Positions 1 through 7,943 of a stretch of 64,000 bases of DNA are shown here, in pieces (position 1 is the first letter of the stretch; every line of letters starts with the position of its first letter). Made by a program: the position numbers and the translations under genes. This DNA comes from JBBBNV01 sp037137075. Its GTDB lineage: Bacteria; Bacillota; Bacilli; Paenibacillales; NBRC-103111. The stretch covers positions 124,001 through 188,000 of the forward strand of contig NZ_JBBBNV010000001.1 in NCBI RefSeq assembly GCF_037137075.1. Direction: 5' to 3'. Below the pieces are notes generated by a model, which was given only the letters and a program-made list of their open reading frames with translations, made no database searches and was not told the origin of the DNA.

Positions 1-19
1 TAGGAATAGGAGGCGCCAA

Positions 20-928
20 ATGGCAATCGAACCGGAAAAAGAAGGGATTCTTCGCCAGTCTGGCCCTGTAGCTCCAGCTCGTGAAGCAAAACAGGTGATC
101 CTGCAGGTGAAGGAGTTGACTGTCAGTACACCGATACAGCATCAGACCCGGACACTTGTCAGCGATATCTCGTTCACGATTCACAAGGGGGAGACACTTG
201 CGCTGGTCGGTGAGAGCGGCAGCGGAAAAAGCGTCACAGCCTGCGCTATTGCCGGCTTACTGTCAAAATCTCTTCAGATTCAAGCTGGCGTAATTTATTT
301 AGAGGGTGAAAATATGCAGACCTGGCCGGTGAAGAAGTGGAAACAAATACGGGGAAAGCGCATCGGCTGGGTATTTCAAAACTATCAGGGAAGCTTCACG
401 CCGTTTATTAGAATCGGGAATCAATTGATTGAGATGCTGCGTACGCACAACAAAGGCTTGTCGCGCCGCGCAGCTAAGGAAATCGTACTGGCCTGGCTTG
501 AACGCACCGCTCTGCCCCCTAAGCAAGTCTATGAAAGCTATCCCTTCCAGCTTAGCGGCGGGCAACGGCAGCGAATTGCACTAGCGGCAGCGCTTATGCT
601 CGAGCCCTCCTTATTGATCGCAGATGAACCGACCACGGCATTGGATGTTTTGACAGGCGAGAAGGTTCTGGATTTAATGGATGAGCTTCAAGCTCAGACC
701 GGCTGTGCGATTTTGCTGATTTCTCATCATTTACGCCAGGTCTTGAAACGCGCCGATCAAATTGCAGTGATGAAGGAGGGGCAGCTGATGGAAATAGGGA
801 CCACGGCTCAGATTCGAGAACAGCCGATTCACGCGTATACCAGAAGCTTGCTCCATGCATGCCCGCGCTTAACTCTGCCGGATCAGGCCTTTGGGCAAAA
901 GAAGAGCCTTATTCTATCCGCAAGGTAG
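20..928 (+). CDS. ABC importer ATPase, opine/nickel/oligopeptide type (NikD/CntD-like)
   Basis: 302-residue ATPase of the DppD/NikD/CntD type, which powers import of peptides, nickel or metal-opine complexes with a second ATPase and two permeases. Visible motifs are Walker A GESGSGKS near residue 65, signature LSGGQRQR near 180 and Walker B LLIADEPTTALD near 200, followed by the switch His in LISHH. The ATG has a strong AGGAGG site at 8-13. The TAG at 1-3 may be the stop of the preceding gene, so this is the tail of a longer operon. The next gene is the partner ATPase, and an EamA exporter and a zinc ABC system follow. That order suggests metallophore uptake (CntD) more than peptide uptake; this is inference because the permeases and binding protein lie outside the window. 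Confidence 0.85.
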   Translation: MAIEPEKEGILRQSGPVAPAREAKQVILQVKELTVSTPIQHQTRTLVSDISFTIHKGETLALVGESGSGKSVTACAIAGLLSKSLQIQAGVIYLEGENMQTWPVKKWKQIRGKRIGWVFQNYQGSFTPFIRIGNQLIEMLRTHNKGLSRRAAKEIVLAWLERTALPPKQVYESYPFQLSGGQRQRIALAAALMLEPSLLIADEPTTALDVLTGEKVLDLMDELQAQTGCAILLISHHLRQVLKRADQIAVMKEGQLMEIGTTAQIREQPIHAYTRSLLHACPRLTLPDQAFGQKKSLILSAR

Positions 929-943
929 GGAGGGGGGAGAGGG

Positions 944-1735
944 GTGTCAGTATTACTGACCGCGGAACGACTTGTCAAAAGCTATCGGACACTGAAACAG
1001 ACCGTTTCAGCAGTGAGCAATGTTTCCTTTCAAATCGGGGCAGGCGAGTGTTTGGGATTGGTCGGCGAGAGCGGCAGCGGGAAAAGTACGGTCGCCAGGC
1101 TGCTACTGGGTCTTGAGCAGCCGGATGGCGGGGATATCCGCTTGAACGGGATTTCGATGATCGGCATGAAGGGTCCGTCTCTTCGGTTCATTCGCCAGCA
1201 TATTCAGGTCGTTTTTCAGGACCCTGCCGCCTCGCTAAACGATCGTTTGCCGGTATGGCGCTCCGTTATGGAGCCGCTCGATAATTTCCCGGATGTTGTC
1301 CCGCCATTTCTAATGGAAGTCCGCCATTCCCGACGGGAAACGGCCGCACGTTTAATGGAAATGGTTGGATTGCGCCGCGAGTATATGGATTTTTATCCGC
1401 ACCAGCTTAGCGGTGGGCAGAAGCAGCGTGTCTCCATAGCCCGAGGCATTAGTCTACGTCCGAAGCTGCTCATCTGCGACGAACCGACCTCCAGTCTGGA
1501 CGTTATGATGCAGGCGCAAATCTTGCAGCTGCTGAAGCAGCTTCAGCAAGAGCTAGGCATGTCCTATTTATTTATTTCTCATGATATTGCGGCTGTACAG
1601 CAAATGAGCAACCGCATTCTAGTTATGAGGGGAGGCCAAATTCTGGATCATTTTTTCAGTGATCATCTTTGGAGCCAAGAACGGCACGAATATACAAGAC
1701 TGCTACTAGCTGCGACTCATGAAGCATCTTATTAG
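944..1735 (+). CDS. ABC importer ATPase, second subunit (NikE/CntF-like)
   Basis: 263-residue ATPase of the DppF/NikE/CntF type, 15 bp after the first ATPase. It has Walker A GESGSGKS near residue 42, Q-loop region VVFQDPAASLND, signature LSGGQKQR near 155 and Walker B LLICDEPTSSLD. The QDPAASLN sequence is typical of the F-type subunit of the oligopeptide/nickel family. The start is GTG behind a G-rich Shine-Dalgarno. It should form the heterodimeric motor with the preceding gene product at the cytoplasmic membrane. The substrate cannot be read from the ATPase; a metal or metal-opine is inferred from the neighbours. Confidence 0.85.
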   Translation: MSVLLTAERLVKSYRTLKQTVSAVSNVSFQIGAGECLGLVGESGSGKSTVARLLLGLEQPDGGDIRLNGISMIGMKGPSLRFIRQHIQVVFQDPAASLNDRLPVWRSVMEPLDNFPDVVPPFLMEVRHSRRETAARLMEMVGLRREYMDFYPHQLSGGQKQRVSIARGISLRPKLLICDEPTSSLDVMMQAQILQLLKQLQQELGMSYLFISHDIAAVQQMSNRILVMRGGQILDHFFSDHLWSQERHEYTRLLLAATHEASY

Positions 1736-1770
1736 AGCCTGCTGTCATAGAGCCGCTTGGGGGAGGCCCC

Positions 1771-2610
1771 ATGAGAAACGGTGTTCTTCTTGCTTTACTG
1801 TCTTCTTTTGTTTTTAGTGTGATGAATGCGCTTGTTAAAGAAGTGAGTGCTTCCATTCCTGCCGCTGAAATTGCCTTTTTCCGGGGGCTAATCGGGACGG
1901 TTGTTGTCTTGGCACTGATGCGGGGCAGCGGAGTCGAATTTTCCAGAAGCGGAATTCCGATGCTTACATTACGAGGTGTGCTAGGGGGCATGTATATGCT
2001 CGCCTATTTTTACACACTTTCCAAAATTCCTTTGACCGATGCCAGTATTTTGGCCCAGCTGTCACCTATATTCGTCATCATGCTTTCTGCCCTTTTTTTG
2101 AGGGAGAAGCTGTCCCGCAGGACTTTGATGTTAATTCCAGTTCTTTTCCTGGGCGCGCTCCTGCTGATAAAGCCTTACCACTATTCCAGCTATTCCGTCT
2201 ATGCTGCGGTAGGTCTGCTTAGTGCGCTGTTTGCCGCTGGGGCGAGCATCTCCATCCGTTATTTGAGCAGAACTCATCCGGCATACGAAATCGTCTTTTA
2301 TTTCTTAGCGTCCTCGACGATGGTGTCTATACCGTTTGTATGGGGCCGATTTGTGATTCCCAATGCAGTGGAAGGCCTCTACCTGCTTGTCATAGGTATC
2401 GTTTCCTTGCTGGGGCAGTTATTTTTAACGAAAGCCTTTACTCATGAGAATGCTGTCGTGGTTCAGGTAGTGAGTTATTTTGGACTGCTGCTTAATGCCT
2501 TATTCGGTTTTCTGTTTTGGGAAGAGGTTCCTGATATGATCACAATTGCAGGCGGGGTATTCATTGTGGCCGGTTGTATTGGATTAGCCAAAACAAAGCG
2601 TGCCCAATAA
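1771..2610 (+). CDS. EamA/DMT-family transporter (possible metallophore exporter, CntI-like)
   Basis: 279-residue integral membrane protein with about ten hydrophobic segments arranged as two EamA repeats, the family's usual size. The ATG follows GGGGGAGG at a good distance, 35 bp after the preceding ATPase and in the same direction, so it is probably co-transcribed. Family members export amino acids, nucleosides and related small molecules. In Pseudomonas aeruginosa the EamA protein CntI exports the opine metallophore pseudopaline from the cnt operon. Position directly after two Cnt-like ATPases makes the same role plausible here, but an ordinary metabolite exporter is possible. Confidence 0.75.
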   Translation: MRNGVLLALLSSFVFSVMNALVKEVSASIPAAEIAFFRGLIGTVVVLALMRGSGVEFSRSGIPMLTLRGVLGGMYMLAYFYTLSKIPLTDASILAQLSPIFVIMLSALFLREKLSRRTLMLIPVLFLGALLLIKPYHYSSYSVYAAVGLLSALFAAGASISIRYLSRTHPAYEIVFYFLASSTMVSIPFVWGRFVIPNAVEGLYLLVIGIVSLLGQLFLTKAFTHENAVVVQVVSYFGLLLNALFGFLFWEEVPDMITIAGGVFIVAGCIGLAKTKRAQ

Positions 2611-2634
2611 TCCCATGGACAAGGAGGAGTATGG

Positions 2635-3324
2635 TTGAACAAGGAATCCCTGTATGACGTTTGGTGGAAGTGCGACGGCGAAGGAGAGCAAGGTATGGAA
2701 GATGATCATGTGCCTCATTGGAAGCGAGTTCTCGGTTTTATTCCCGAAGAGGATTTAAGGGAGTGCAGCGTGCTTGATTTCGGATGTAATCAAGGCGGTT
2801 TTTTACGTTTGCTTTACGAGCTGAGACCGTTCAAGGAAGGCATCGGAACAGATTTGGCCCGTCAATCGATTGATGTGGCAAACAGCCGCAAAGGTAAGCT
2901 GCCCATTCAATACATCGCCACTTCAAGGCCGGAGCAATTTGAAAGCCGATTTGATTTTGCTTTTAGTCTGGCTGTAATGTACTTGCTGCCGGATCTAGAA
3001 GAGCACGCATTACAAATTCGAAGGGCATTGAAGCCGGGCGGAGTCTATTACGCAACTTTCGCCGATTATACCGGTAATCCGAGCTTGCCGGCAATACGGG
3101 AACGAATTAACCGTAACGCCGCGATTCCTATGCAGGAGCATACTCTTGATTCGGTTGCAGATGCCTTTTTTAAAGCGGGCTTTCAGGTCGGAATCCGCCG
3201 CATGATCCCAAGCGGCTTCGTCAGCTTATCGCCAACAAAAAAATGGTATCGGCATACAATCGATCACCTGCAGTATGCTTACGAGCAAGCCTATATTTTC
3301 CGGTTTACTGCACCTGACAAATAA
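2635..3324 (+). CDS. class I SAM-dependent methyltransferase
   Basis: 229 residues with a Rossmann methyltransferase core. Motif I reads VLDFGCNQGGF near residue 45, an acidic residue follows at the end of beta 2 (IGTDLA), and a later segment FDFAFSLAVMYLLPDLE matches motif IV/post-motif. The start is TTG behind AAGGAGGAG, 25 bp after the EamA gene. The substrate is unknown. Its place between a presumed metallophore exporter and a zinc importer suggests it could modify a small metal-binding molecule, but a housekeeping target cannot be excluded. Confidence 0.75.
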   Translation: MNKESLYDVWWKCDGEGEQGMEDDHVPHWKRVLGFIPEEDLRECSVLDFGCNQGGFLRLLYELRPFKEGIGTDLARQSIDVANSRKGKLPIQYIATSRPEQFESRFDFAFSLAVMYLLPDLEEHALQIRRALKPGGVYYATFADYTGNPSLPAIRERINRNAAIPMQEHTLDSVADAFFKAGFQVGIRRMIPSGFVSLSPTKKWYRHTIDHLQYAYEQAYIFRFTAPDK

Positions 3325-3370
3325 TGGTGGCACACTGCAACACCGCGATACATGCTGATCAAGAAAGAGA

Positions 3371-4099
3371 GTGAAGAACATCATGACTCTTCCTGGCGAC
3401 GGTACGGAAGTGGCCATCGAGCTTACTGAAGTTTACGGCGGCTACAGCCATCATATCCCCATTTTGCAGGGGTTGTCTTTTCAAGCAAGGATCGGAGAGT
3501 ACATTGCTGTTCTTGGGGAAAATGGCTCGGGGAAAACAACCTTTTTTAAAGCTATTCTTCAGCTGCTCCCGCAGCAGCATGGACGCACTGCTATTCTGGG
3601 ACGTACGATCCGTTCTGCGAAAGACCAGCGATGGGCTCGATCTCAAATCGGGTATGTGCCGCAAACACACGGGGCCGGAAGGTTTCCGATTTCGGCCGAA
3701 GAGGCTGTTTTGCTTGGCAGATGGGGGAAATCGTTTGGCTTTGGCCGTCGTCCAGGTAAAAAGGATCGTGAGTTAGCCGCACAATTGCTTGAGCAGGTAG
3801 GTCTGATGTCGTTAAGAAGCACAGACTGCCGACTGCTTTCCGGAGGTCAGAAGCAGCGCTTGAATATTGCCAGAGCCTTGGTACGTAAACCGCGTATCCT
3901 ACTTCTGGATGAGCCGACAAGCTATCTGGATGAAGAATCACGTGAGATGTTAAATCATTTACTTGCGGATTTGCGGGCAAAGGAACAAATCACTGTTATT
4001 ACAATCACCCATCAGCGACAAGAAGCCAAACAATTCGCTGATCGCGTCGTGTTACTTAAGTACGGGCAGATGCAGCATGAAATGGAGAAGGAACAATGA
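3371..4099 (+). CDS. zinc/manganese-type ABC transporter ATPase (ZnuC/AdcC-like)
   Basis: 242-residue ATPase of the metal ABC transporter group. Walker A is GENGSGKT near residue 50, the signature LLSGGQKQRLNIARAL near 155 and Walker B ILLLDEPTSYLD near 175. The Q-loop reads IGYVPQTH, and VLLGRWG is typical of this group. The annotated start is GTG; an ATG at 3383 is an alternative. It overlaps the permease gene by 4 bp (ATGA), and a His-rich binding lipoprotein follows, so the three form a complete importer. Zinc is the most likely ion given the histidine stretch in the binding protein. Confidence 0.88.
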   Translation: MKNIMTLPGDGTEVAIELTEVYGGYSHHIPILQGLSFQARIGEYIAVLGENGSGKTTFFKAILQLLPQQHGRTAILGRTIRSAKDQRWARSQIGYVPQTHGAGRFPISAEEAVLLGRWGKSFGFGRRPGKKDRELAAQLLEQVGLMSLRSTDCRLLSGGQKQRLNIARALVRKPRILLLDEPTSYLDEESREMLNHLLADLRAKEQITVITITHQRQEAKQFADRVVLLKYGQMQHEMEKEQ

Positions 4100-4896
4100 C
4101 GATAGGAGCGTATTTCCAGCTTCCTGTATTTCAGAAGGCACTCTATGCTGCGGTTCTTTCCGGCGCTGCCATCTCACTTCTTGGTATTGTCATTGTGATG
4201 TTGAATTTGACAACGATCCGCTTTGCTCTCATGCACATGGCACTACTAGGAGGTGCTGTCGGGTTAACCGTTGGTTCTACTCCCCTTGCCGGCGCAATAG
4301 GCGGGATTGTAGCGGGTTCCCTTTTACTTGGACCGCTTTCTCGCCGTCTAAACCTGGATGCCGGCTTGATCGGCGCCTTTTTCATGACAGGGGCGATAGC
4401 CGTTGCTTTTCTAATCTTCTATACAGCTGGAATCCCGGCCATGGATGTGTTTGGCTTGTTCTCCGGAAGTATATTGACCCTAACTCAGTCTGATCTTATT
4501 ATCCTGACGGGTCTTTCTTTAGTTATCCTGATAGCTTACCTATTCTTTTACAGAGAGCTGCAGCTTCTGTTCTATGATGAAACTCAAGCACAGTGGCTGG
4601 GTGTTCCGACTGAGGGAATTAAGAATGTGCTCCTGTTCTTAACAGGTCTGGCCATCGGAGTTGTGATGAAAATTGTTGGCGCGCTCATGATTGATGCCAT
4701 TATCCTGCTCCCAGCCATGGCTGCACTGAGAGTAAGCCGAAACTTCGTTCAATTACTCCTCTGGACGTCTCTATTTGGTCTGTGCACCACTTGTTGCGGT
4801 TTATTGTTATCCATTGCACTCGATTTTCCTACAGGCGCAACCATAGCGATGACCGGAGTAGGGATACTAATTGTTGCTTTTATATGCAGACGTTAG
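4096..4896 (+). CDS. zinc/manganese-type ABC transporter permease (ZnuB/AdcB-like)
   Basis: 266-residue hydrophobic protein of the ABC-3 family with seven to eight membrane segments, the usual length for ZnuB/AdcB. The conserved cytoplasmic stretch around GVPTEGIKN and the following VGALMIDAIILLPAMAAL match the ABC-3 pattern. Its ATG overlaps the stop of the ATPase gene (ATGA), indicating translational coupling. It forms the membrane channel for the metal delivered by the downstream lipoprotein. Confidence 0.87.
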   Translation: MTIGAYFQLPVFQKALYAAVLSGAAISLLGIVIVMLNLTTIRFALMHMALLGGAVGLTVGSTPLAGAIGGIVAGSLLLGPLSRRLNLDAGLIGAFFMTGAIAVAFLIFYTAGIPAMDVFGLFSGSILTLTQSDLIILTGLSLVILIAYLFFYRELQLLFYDETQAQWLGVPTEGIKNVLLFLTGLAIGVVMKIVGALMIDAIILLPAMAALRVSRNFVQLLLWTSLFGLCTTCCGLLLSIALDFPTGATIAMTGVGILIVAFICRR

Positions 4897-4938
4897 TTAT
4901 GAATATCTCATTATAAACAGAAAAGGATGCATAATTTA

Positions 4939-5907
4939 ATGAAGACATGGATGACATCATTTGCCGCATTATCCCTTGGAGCCGTTGTCGCGCTTTCCGG
5001 TTGTAATGGTTCGGATAACAAGGAAGGCTCCGCCGCCGCTGTTGACCATGCAGAAACCGCAGGGACGAATAAAGCTCCCGATTCCGAGCAAAAGCACTCG
5101 AAGACAGGTGAAGGACAGCATGGACCTAACGATTCAAATGGAAGCTCACATTCCCATGGCGCTACGGCTCAAGGTCACCATGCCTCATCGGGTCAACAGC
5201 TTATAAATCAGCCCTTCAGCCTGTCTCAGGTAGACGGGGTCGTAGCTTCTACAAGCTTGACGGCAGTTATCGCTCAAGCTGCAGGAGCGAAAAAGGTGAC
5301 TTATATTGCCCCAATCGAGCTTAGACATCCTCCTGAATACGATTATCGTCCGAGTGATGTTGCTAAAGTGAAAAACAGCTATATCGTGTATTTGGGCTAT
5401 GAGCCTTTCATGTCTAAGCTAATGGAGGCATCCCGGGAAGCACAGGATCGGGCTGCAACTATCGAAATCGACAATACCCCGGAGGGCTACAAAGCAGCCA
5501 CCAGAAAACTGGCCGAAATATGGGGAACACAAGCCGAGCAAACGCAGTGGCAGGCAGAGTTCGATAAGATTGTAGAAGAAGTGGAGCAGTCCGCCAAGCA
5601 GCTCCAGGTATCTAAGAAAAAAGTGATCTCGCAAGTGTATATGACACCGTTCGTGAAGTGGCTTGGGTATGAAGTCATCGGGGAGTTCGGTCCGGACGAA
5701 TTAACACCGACCCAATTGGCGAAGCTTGCTGCTTTAAAGCCAGATTTAATTGTGGACAATCTGCATATGCCGCAGGGCCAAGGTTTCTTGGAAATGTCCA
5801 AGGATATCAAAAGAGTGGAGCTGAGAAGCTATCCGGATTCCAGCCTGAAAACCATTCAAGCTATTCTGACATATAATGCGAGTCAATTAGGAATTACTTC
5901 TAAATAG
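4939..5907 (+). CDS. zinc-binding lipoprotein of the ABC importer (ZnuA/AdcA-like, His-rich)
   Basis: About 322 residues with a lipoprotein signal ending in LSGC, followed by a low-complexity linker rich in His, Ser and Gly (HSHG, GHHAS) at about residues 50-85. Such loops are known in ZnuA proteins for zinc capture. The remainder is a cluster A-I/TroA fold in which His in YIAPIELRHPPEY and the C-terminal segments would supply ligands. I prefer the ATG at 4939 because the Shine-Dalgarno AAAAGG is too close to the ATG at 4927. It lies 42 bp after the permease. No clear Zur box was found upstream of the operon. Confidence 0.85.
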   Translation: MKTWMTSFAALSLGAVVALSGCNGSDNKEGSAAAVDHAETAGTNKAPDSEQKHSKTGEGQHGPNDSNGSSHSHGATAQGHHASSGQQLINQPFSLSQVDGVVASTSLTAVIAQAAGAKKVTYIAPIELRHPPEYDYRPSDVAKVKNSYIVYLGYEPFMSKLMEASREAQDRAATIEIDNTPEGYKAATRKLAEIWGTQAEQTQWQAEFDKIVEEVEQSAKQLQVSKKKVISQVYMTPFVKWLGYEVIGEFGPDELTPTQLAKLAALKPDLIVDNLHMPQGQGFLEMSKDIKRVELRSYPDSSLKTIQAILTYNASQLGITSK

Positions 5908-5956
5908 CTGTTAATCTGTATATTGCTTCTTACAGATGCGTATGAATGGAAAATAA

Positions 5957-5992
5957 TTGAAGGGATATCCCGTCAGGAGGATATCCCTTCAA
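5957..5992 (-). terminator. hairpin terminator at a convergent gene end
   Basis: A perfect 14-bp inverted repeat (arms TTGAAGGGATATCC and its complement, 8-base loop) covers the stop codon of the minus-strand hydrolase gene. On the minus strand it is followed by AATTATTTTCC, so it mainly terminates that gene. It may also stop transcripts from the zinc operon. Confidence 0.7.
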
Positions 5993-6743
5993 GCCAAGCG
6001 ATCAAGGCTTGTGTCATTTGCTTGTGCTGTTCTTCTTCAGAAATCCTCGCTTGATTATCGCCGCGCTGATAACCGTAAGAACCAAATTGCCCATGGTTGC
6101 CTCCTTCAATGGACACGTAGGTCGTATCCTTCGGCATGAGGCTCTTGCCGGCTTCCCACGTTTGCCAATTCAGAATCCCGTCCTTGCTCCCCGTCATCTG
6201 CAGCGCCTTCAGGCTTGTACCTGCAAGGCTTCCTTTCGCATCTGCGTATGCCGCCATAAAAAAGATCCCCTTTAGCTTGTCTGCACGGCTTGCTGCATAC
6301 CGCGCCGCGAGTGCGCCGCCTAGAGAATGACCGCCAATGACAAACGCTTCATTGGGATGAGCGGCTATGATGGCATCGGCCTTGTTCGAACCCAACACCG
6401 CTAAATCAAAAGGCATTCTAACCATATAGACGCGGAAACCATTAGCTGCCAGTTCCCTCGCCCAAGGCGAGTAGCTCTCAGGTGCTACAAGTGCTCCGGG
6501 GTAGAATATAACAGACAGGCTCCGGACAGTTCCAGTTGGTTCGAACACAAAGCTGTCACCGGCCTCATTCACCCTAACGTTCATGTCGCTTATCATGCTG
6601 GCCGCGGCGCGTTCGGCAGGGGAATACACCAACCATCTGTAGCTTATCCAGCTAGCTCCGATCAGCAAGATAACAATGACAACGCTTGACAGAAGTATCC
6701 TCTTTAGCTTCCATCGTTTCCGGCTGCCGACAGTACCGTTCAT
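5973..6743 (-). CDS. membrane-anchored alpha/beta hydrolase
   Basis: 256 residues. A basic N-terminus (RKRWKLKR) and one hydrophobic segment at about 15-35 indicate an uncleaved membrane anchor with the domain outside the cell. The nucleophile elbow GHSLGG lies near residue 137. A C-terminal GGNHGQFG supplies the catalytic His, and ALQMTGSKDGI probably carries the acid, as in Hydrolase_5-type carboxylesterases. The start ATG at 6743 lies just behind an AAGGAGAG-like site. It is convergent with the zinc operon and divergent from carH. The substrate is unknown. Confidence 0.8.
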   Translation of the reverse strand: MNGTVGSRKRWKLKRILLSSVVIVILLIGASWISYRWLVYSPAERAAASMISDMNVRVNEAGDSFVFEPTGTVRSLSVIFYPGALVAPESYSPWARELAANGFRVYMVRMPFDLAVLGSNKADAIIAAHPNEAFVIGGHSLGGALAARYAASRADKLKGIFFMAAYADAKGSLAGTSLKALQMTGSKDGILNWQTWEAGKSLMPKDTTYVSIEGGNHGQFGSYGYQRGDNQARISEEEQHKQMTQALIAWLEGISS

Positions 6744-6805
6744 ACGTATTCTCTCCTTATCTTCATATACTCCTTCCCCTTTACATTCGTGTCAAAAGGA
6801 GTTAG

Positions 6806-6847
6806 CTGACAAAACTATATACACCATTGTATAATTATTGTATAACG
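6806..6847 (+). promoter_or_regulatory. carH promoter with 11-bp direct repeats (likely CarH autoregulatory operator)
   Basis: CTGACA at 6806-6811 and a perfect TATAAT at 6830-6835 are separated by 18 bp. The -10 lies inside two tandem 11-mers, ATTGTATAATT (6826-6836) and ATTGTATAACG (6837-6847). CarH of Thermus is known to bind consecutive 11-bp direct repeats through three of its four DNA-binding domains. The same TGTAT repeats occur in front of the crt operon, so autoregulation is likely. Confidence 0.7.
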
Positions 6848-6927
6848 AATGCAAAAGGTTGAAGATTCAGGTTTGTACTGTTGAAGATGTTGGATAGCAC
6901 AAAATTAACAGTAAAGAGTGGAATGGC

Positions 6928-7839
6928 ATGATGTACACAATCAGACAAGCCTCGGAGCTGCTGGGAATCCCGGCTGTTACGATCAGGGCTTGGGAAACCA
7001 GGTACGGAGCGATTAAGCCTACGCGAACAGAGTCAGGCTACCGCTTGTTTAGTGATCAGAACATGGAGGATCTTCGTTTTCTCAAATCTCAGACGGATGA
7101 GAAAGGGCTGTCGATTTCACAGGCTGTTCGAATACTGAAGGAGCAGCAGAAGCTGAGGGAGCGCTTGGGTGAGGCACAGACGGAAACGGTCGAAGACGCT
7201 GTCAACCAATCGCATCAGGCGGTGGTAGACCGTTTATATGAGAGCTTGATCAACTTCCGTACAGAGCAAGCAAAGACATTGATGGATCTGGGCTTTTCTA
7301 TGTATGGCTACGACAGGATGATTTATCACATCTTATTCTCCGTCATGATCAAAGTAGGAACAGAATGGGAGGCCGGGCGCGCTTCCGTTGCACAGGAGCA
7401 TTTTGCCACACAATTTGTTATCCAGCGCTGTTTAAGCTTCTTTCACCTATTTCCGGTGGACGCTCGCGTCCCGCGCATGCTTGCCCTGTGTCCTGCAGGC
7501 GAGCATCATCAAGCAGGACTTCTTTGGTTTGCATTATTTTTACGTAAAAAAGGCGCGGATGTGCTGTATCTGGGTCCCGACACACCTGAGGAGGGCATCC
7601 AGAAGATTATAGAGGAGCAGCGCATCCGGGTCATCTGCATCTCCTTGACGGATCCTAATTTAATGCAAGCAACCTTTGCTTTTATCGATCGCTTACGGGG
7701 GAGAAACCCGGAGCTGCAGGTCGTTCTTGGAGGGCAAGGGTTTCAGGATGTTCCGGATACCTATGCAGCCTGTGTTCTTGACGGTAACAGCCAGGAGCAA
7801 TGGGAGAAGTGGTTTGAGGATTTGATGCTGGATGTGTAA
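6928..7839 (+). CDS. carH: B12-dependent photoreceptor repressor, MerR family (CarH/LitR type)
   Basis: 303 residues. Residues 1-75 form a MerR winged helix (YTIRQASELLGIPAVTIRAWETRYG). A helical and cobalamin-binding half follows, with W147 then nine residues then EH (the Wx9EH signature of light-sensing CarH) and E192-x-H194-x-x-G197 as the lower-ligand motif. Known members bind adenosylcobalamin as a dark tetramer that represses carotenoid genes, and light breaks the Co-C bond and releases DNA. It sits directly upstream of the crt operon in the same direction. The residue after W147 is Glu, where Thermus CarH has the His that binds cobalt after illumination. Confidence 0.88.
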   Translation: MMYTIRQASELLGIPAVTIRAWETRYGAIKPTRTESGYRLFSDQNMEDLRFLKSQTDEKGLSISQAVRILKEQQKLRERLGEAQTETVEDAVNQSHQAVVDRLYESLINFRTEQAKTLMDLGFSMYGYDRMIYHILFSVMIKVGTEWEAGRASVAQEHFATQFVIQRCLSFFHLFPVDARVPRMLALCPAGEHHQAGLLWFALFLRKKGADVLYLGPDTPEEGIQKIIEEQRIRVICISLTDPNLMQATFAFIDRLRGRNPELQVVLGGQGFQDVPDTYAACVLDGNSQEQWEKWFEDLMLDV

Positions 7840-7864
7840 GAATGACGTTTTGTAGAAAATGTAC

Positions 7865-7916
7865 TGGACAGTTAATTATCGGCTATGTATTATTATTGTA
7901 TAAGGTTTGTATAATT
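7865..7916 (+). promoter_or_regulatory. crt operon promoter with three 11-bp direct repeats (likely CarH operator)
   Basis: A -35 TGGACA (7865-7870) and a -10 TATTAT (7888-7893) have 17 bp between them. Three consecutive 11-mers share the core TGTATWA: TATGTATTATT (7884-7894), ATTGTATAAGG (7895-7905) and TTTGTATAATT (7906-7916). They cover the -10 and the probable start site, as expected for a repressor operator. A second TATAAT lies in the third repeat at 7910-7915. Confidence 0.72.
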
Positions 7917-7943
7917 TCCTTGTTCCAGTAAGGGAGCGTCAGA

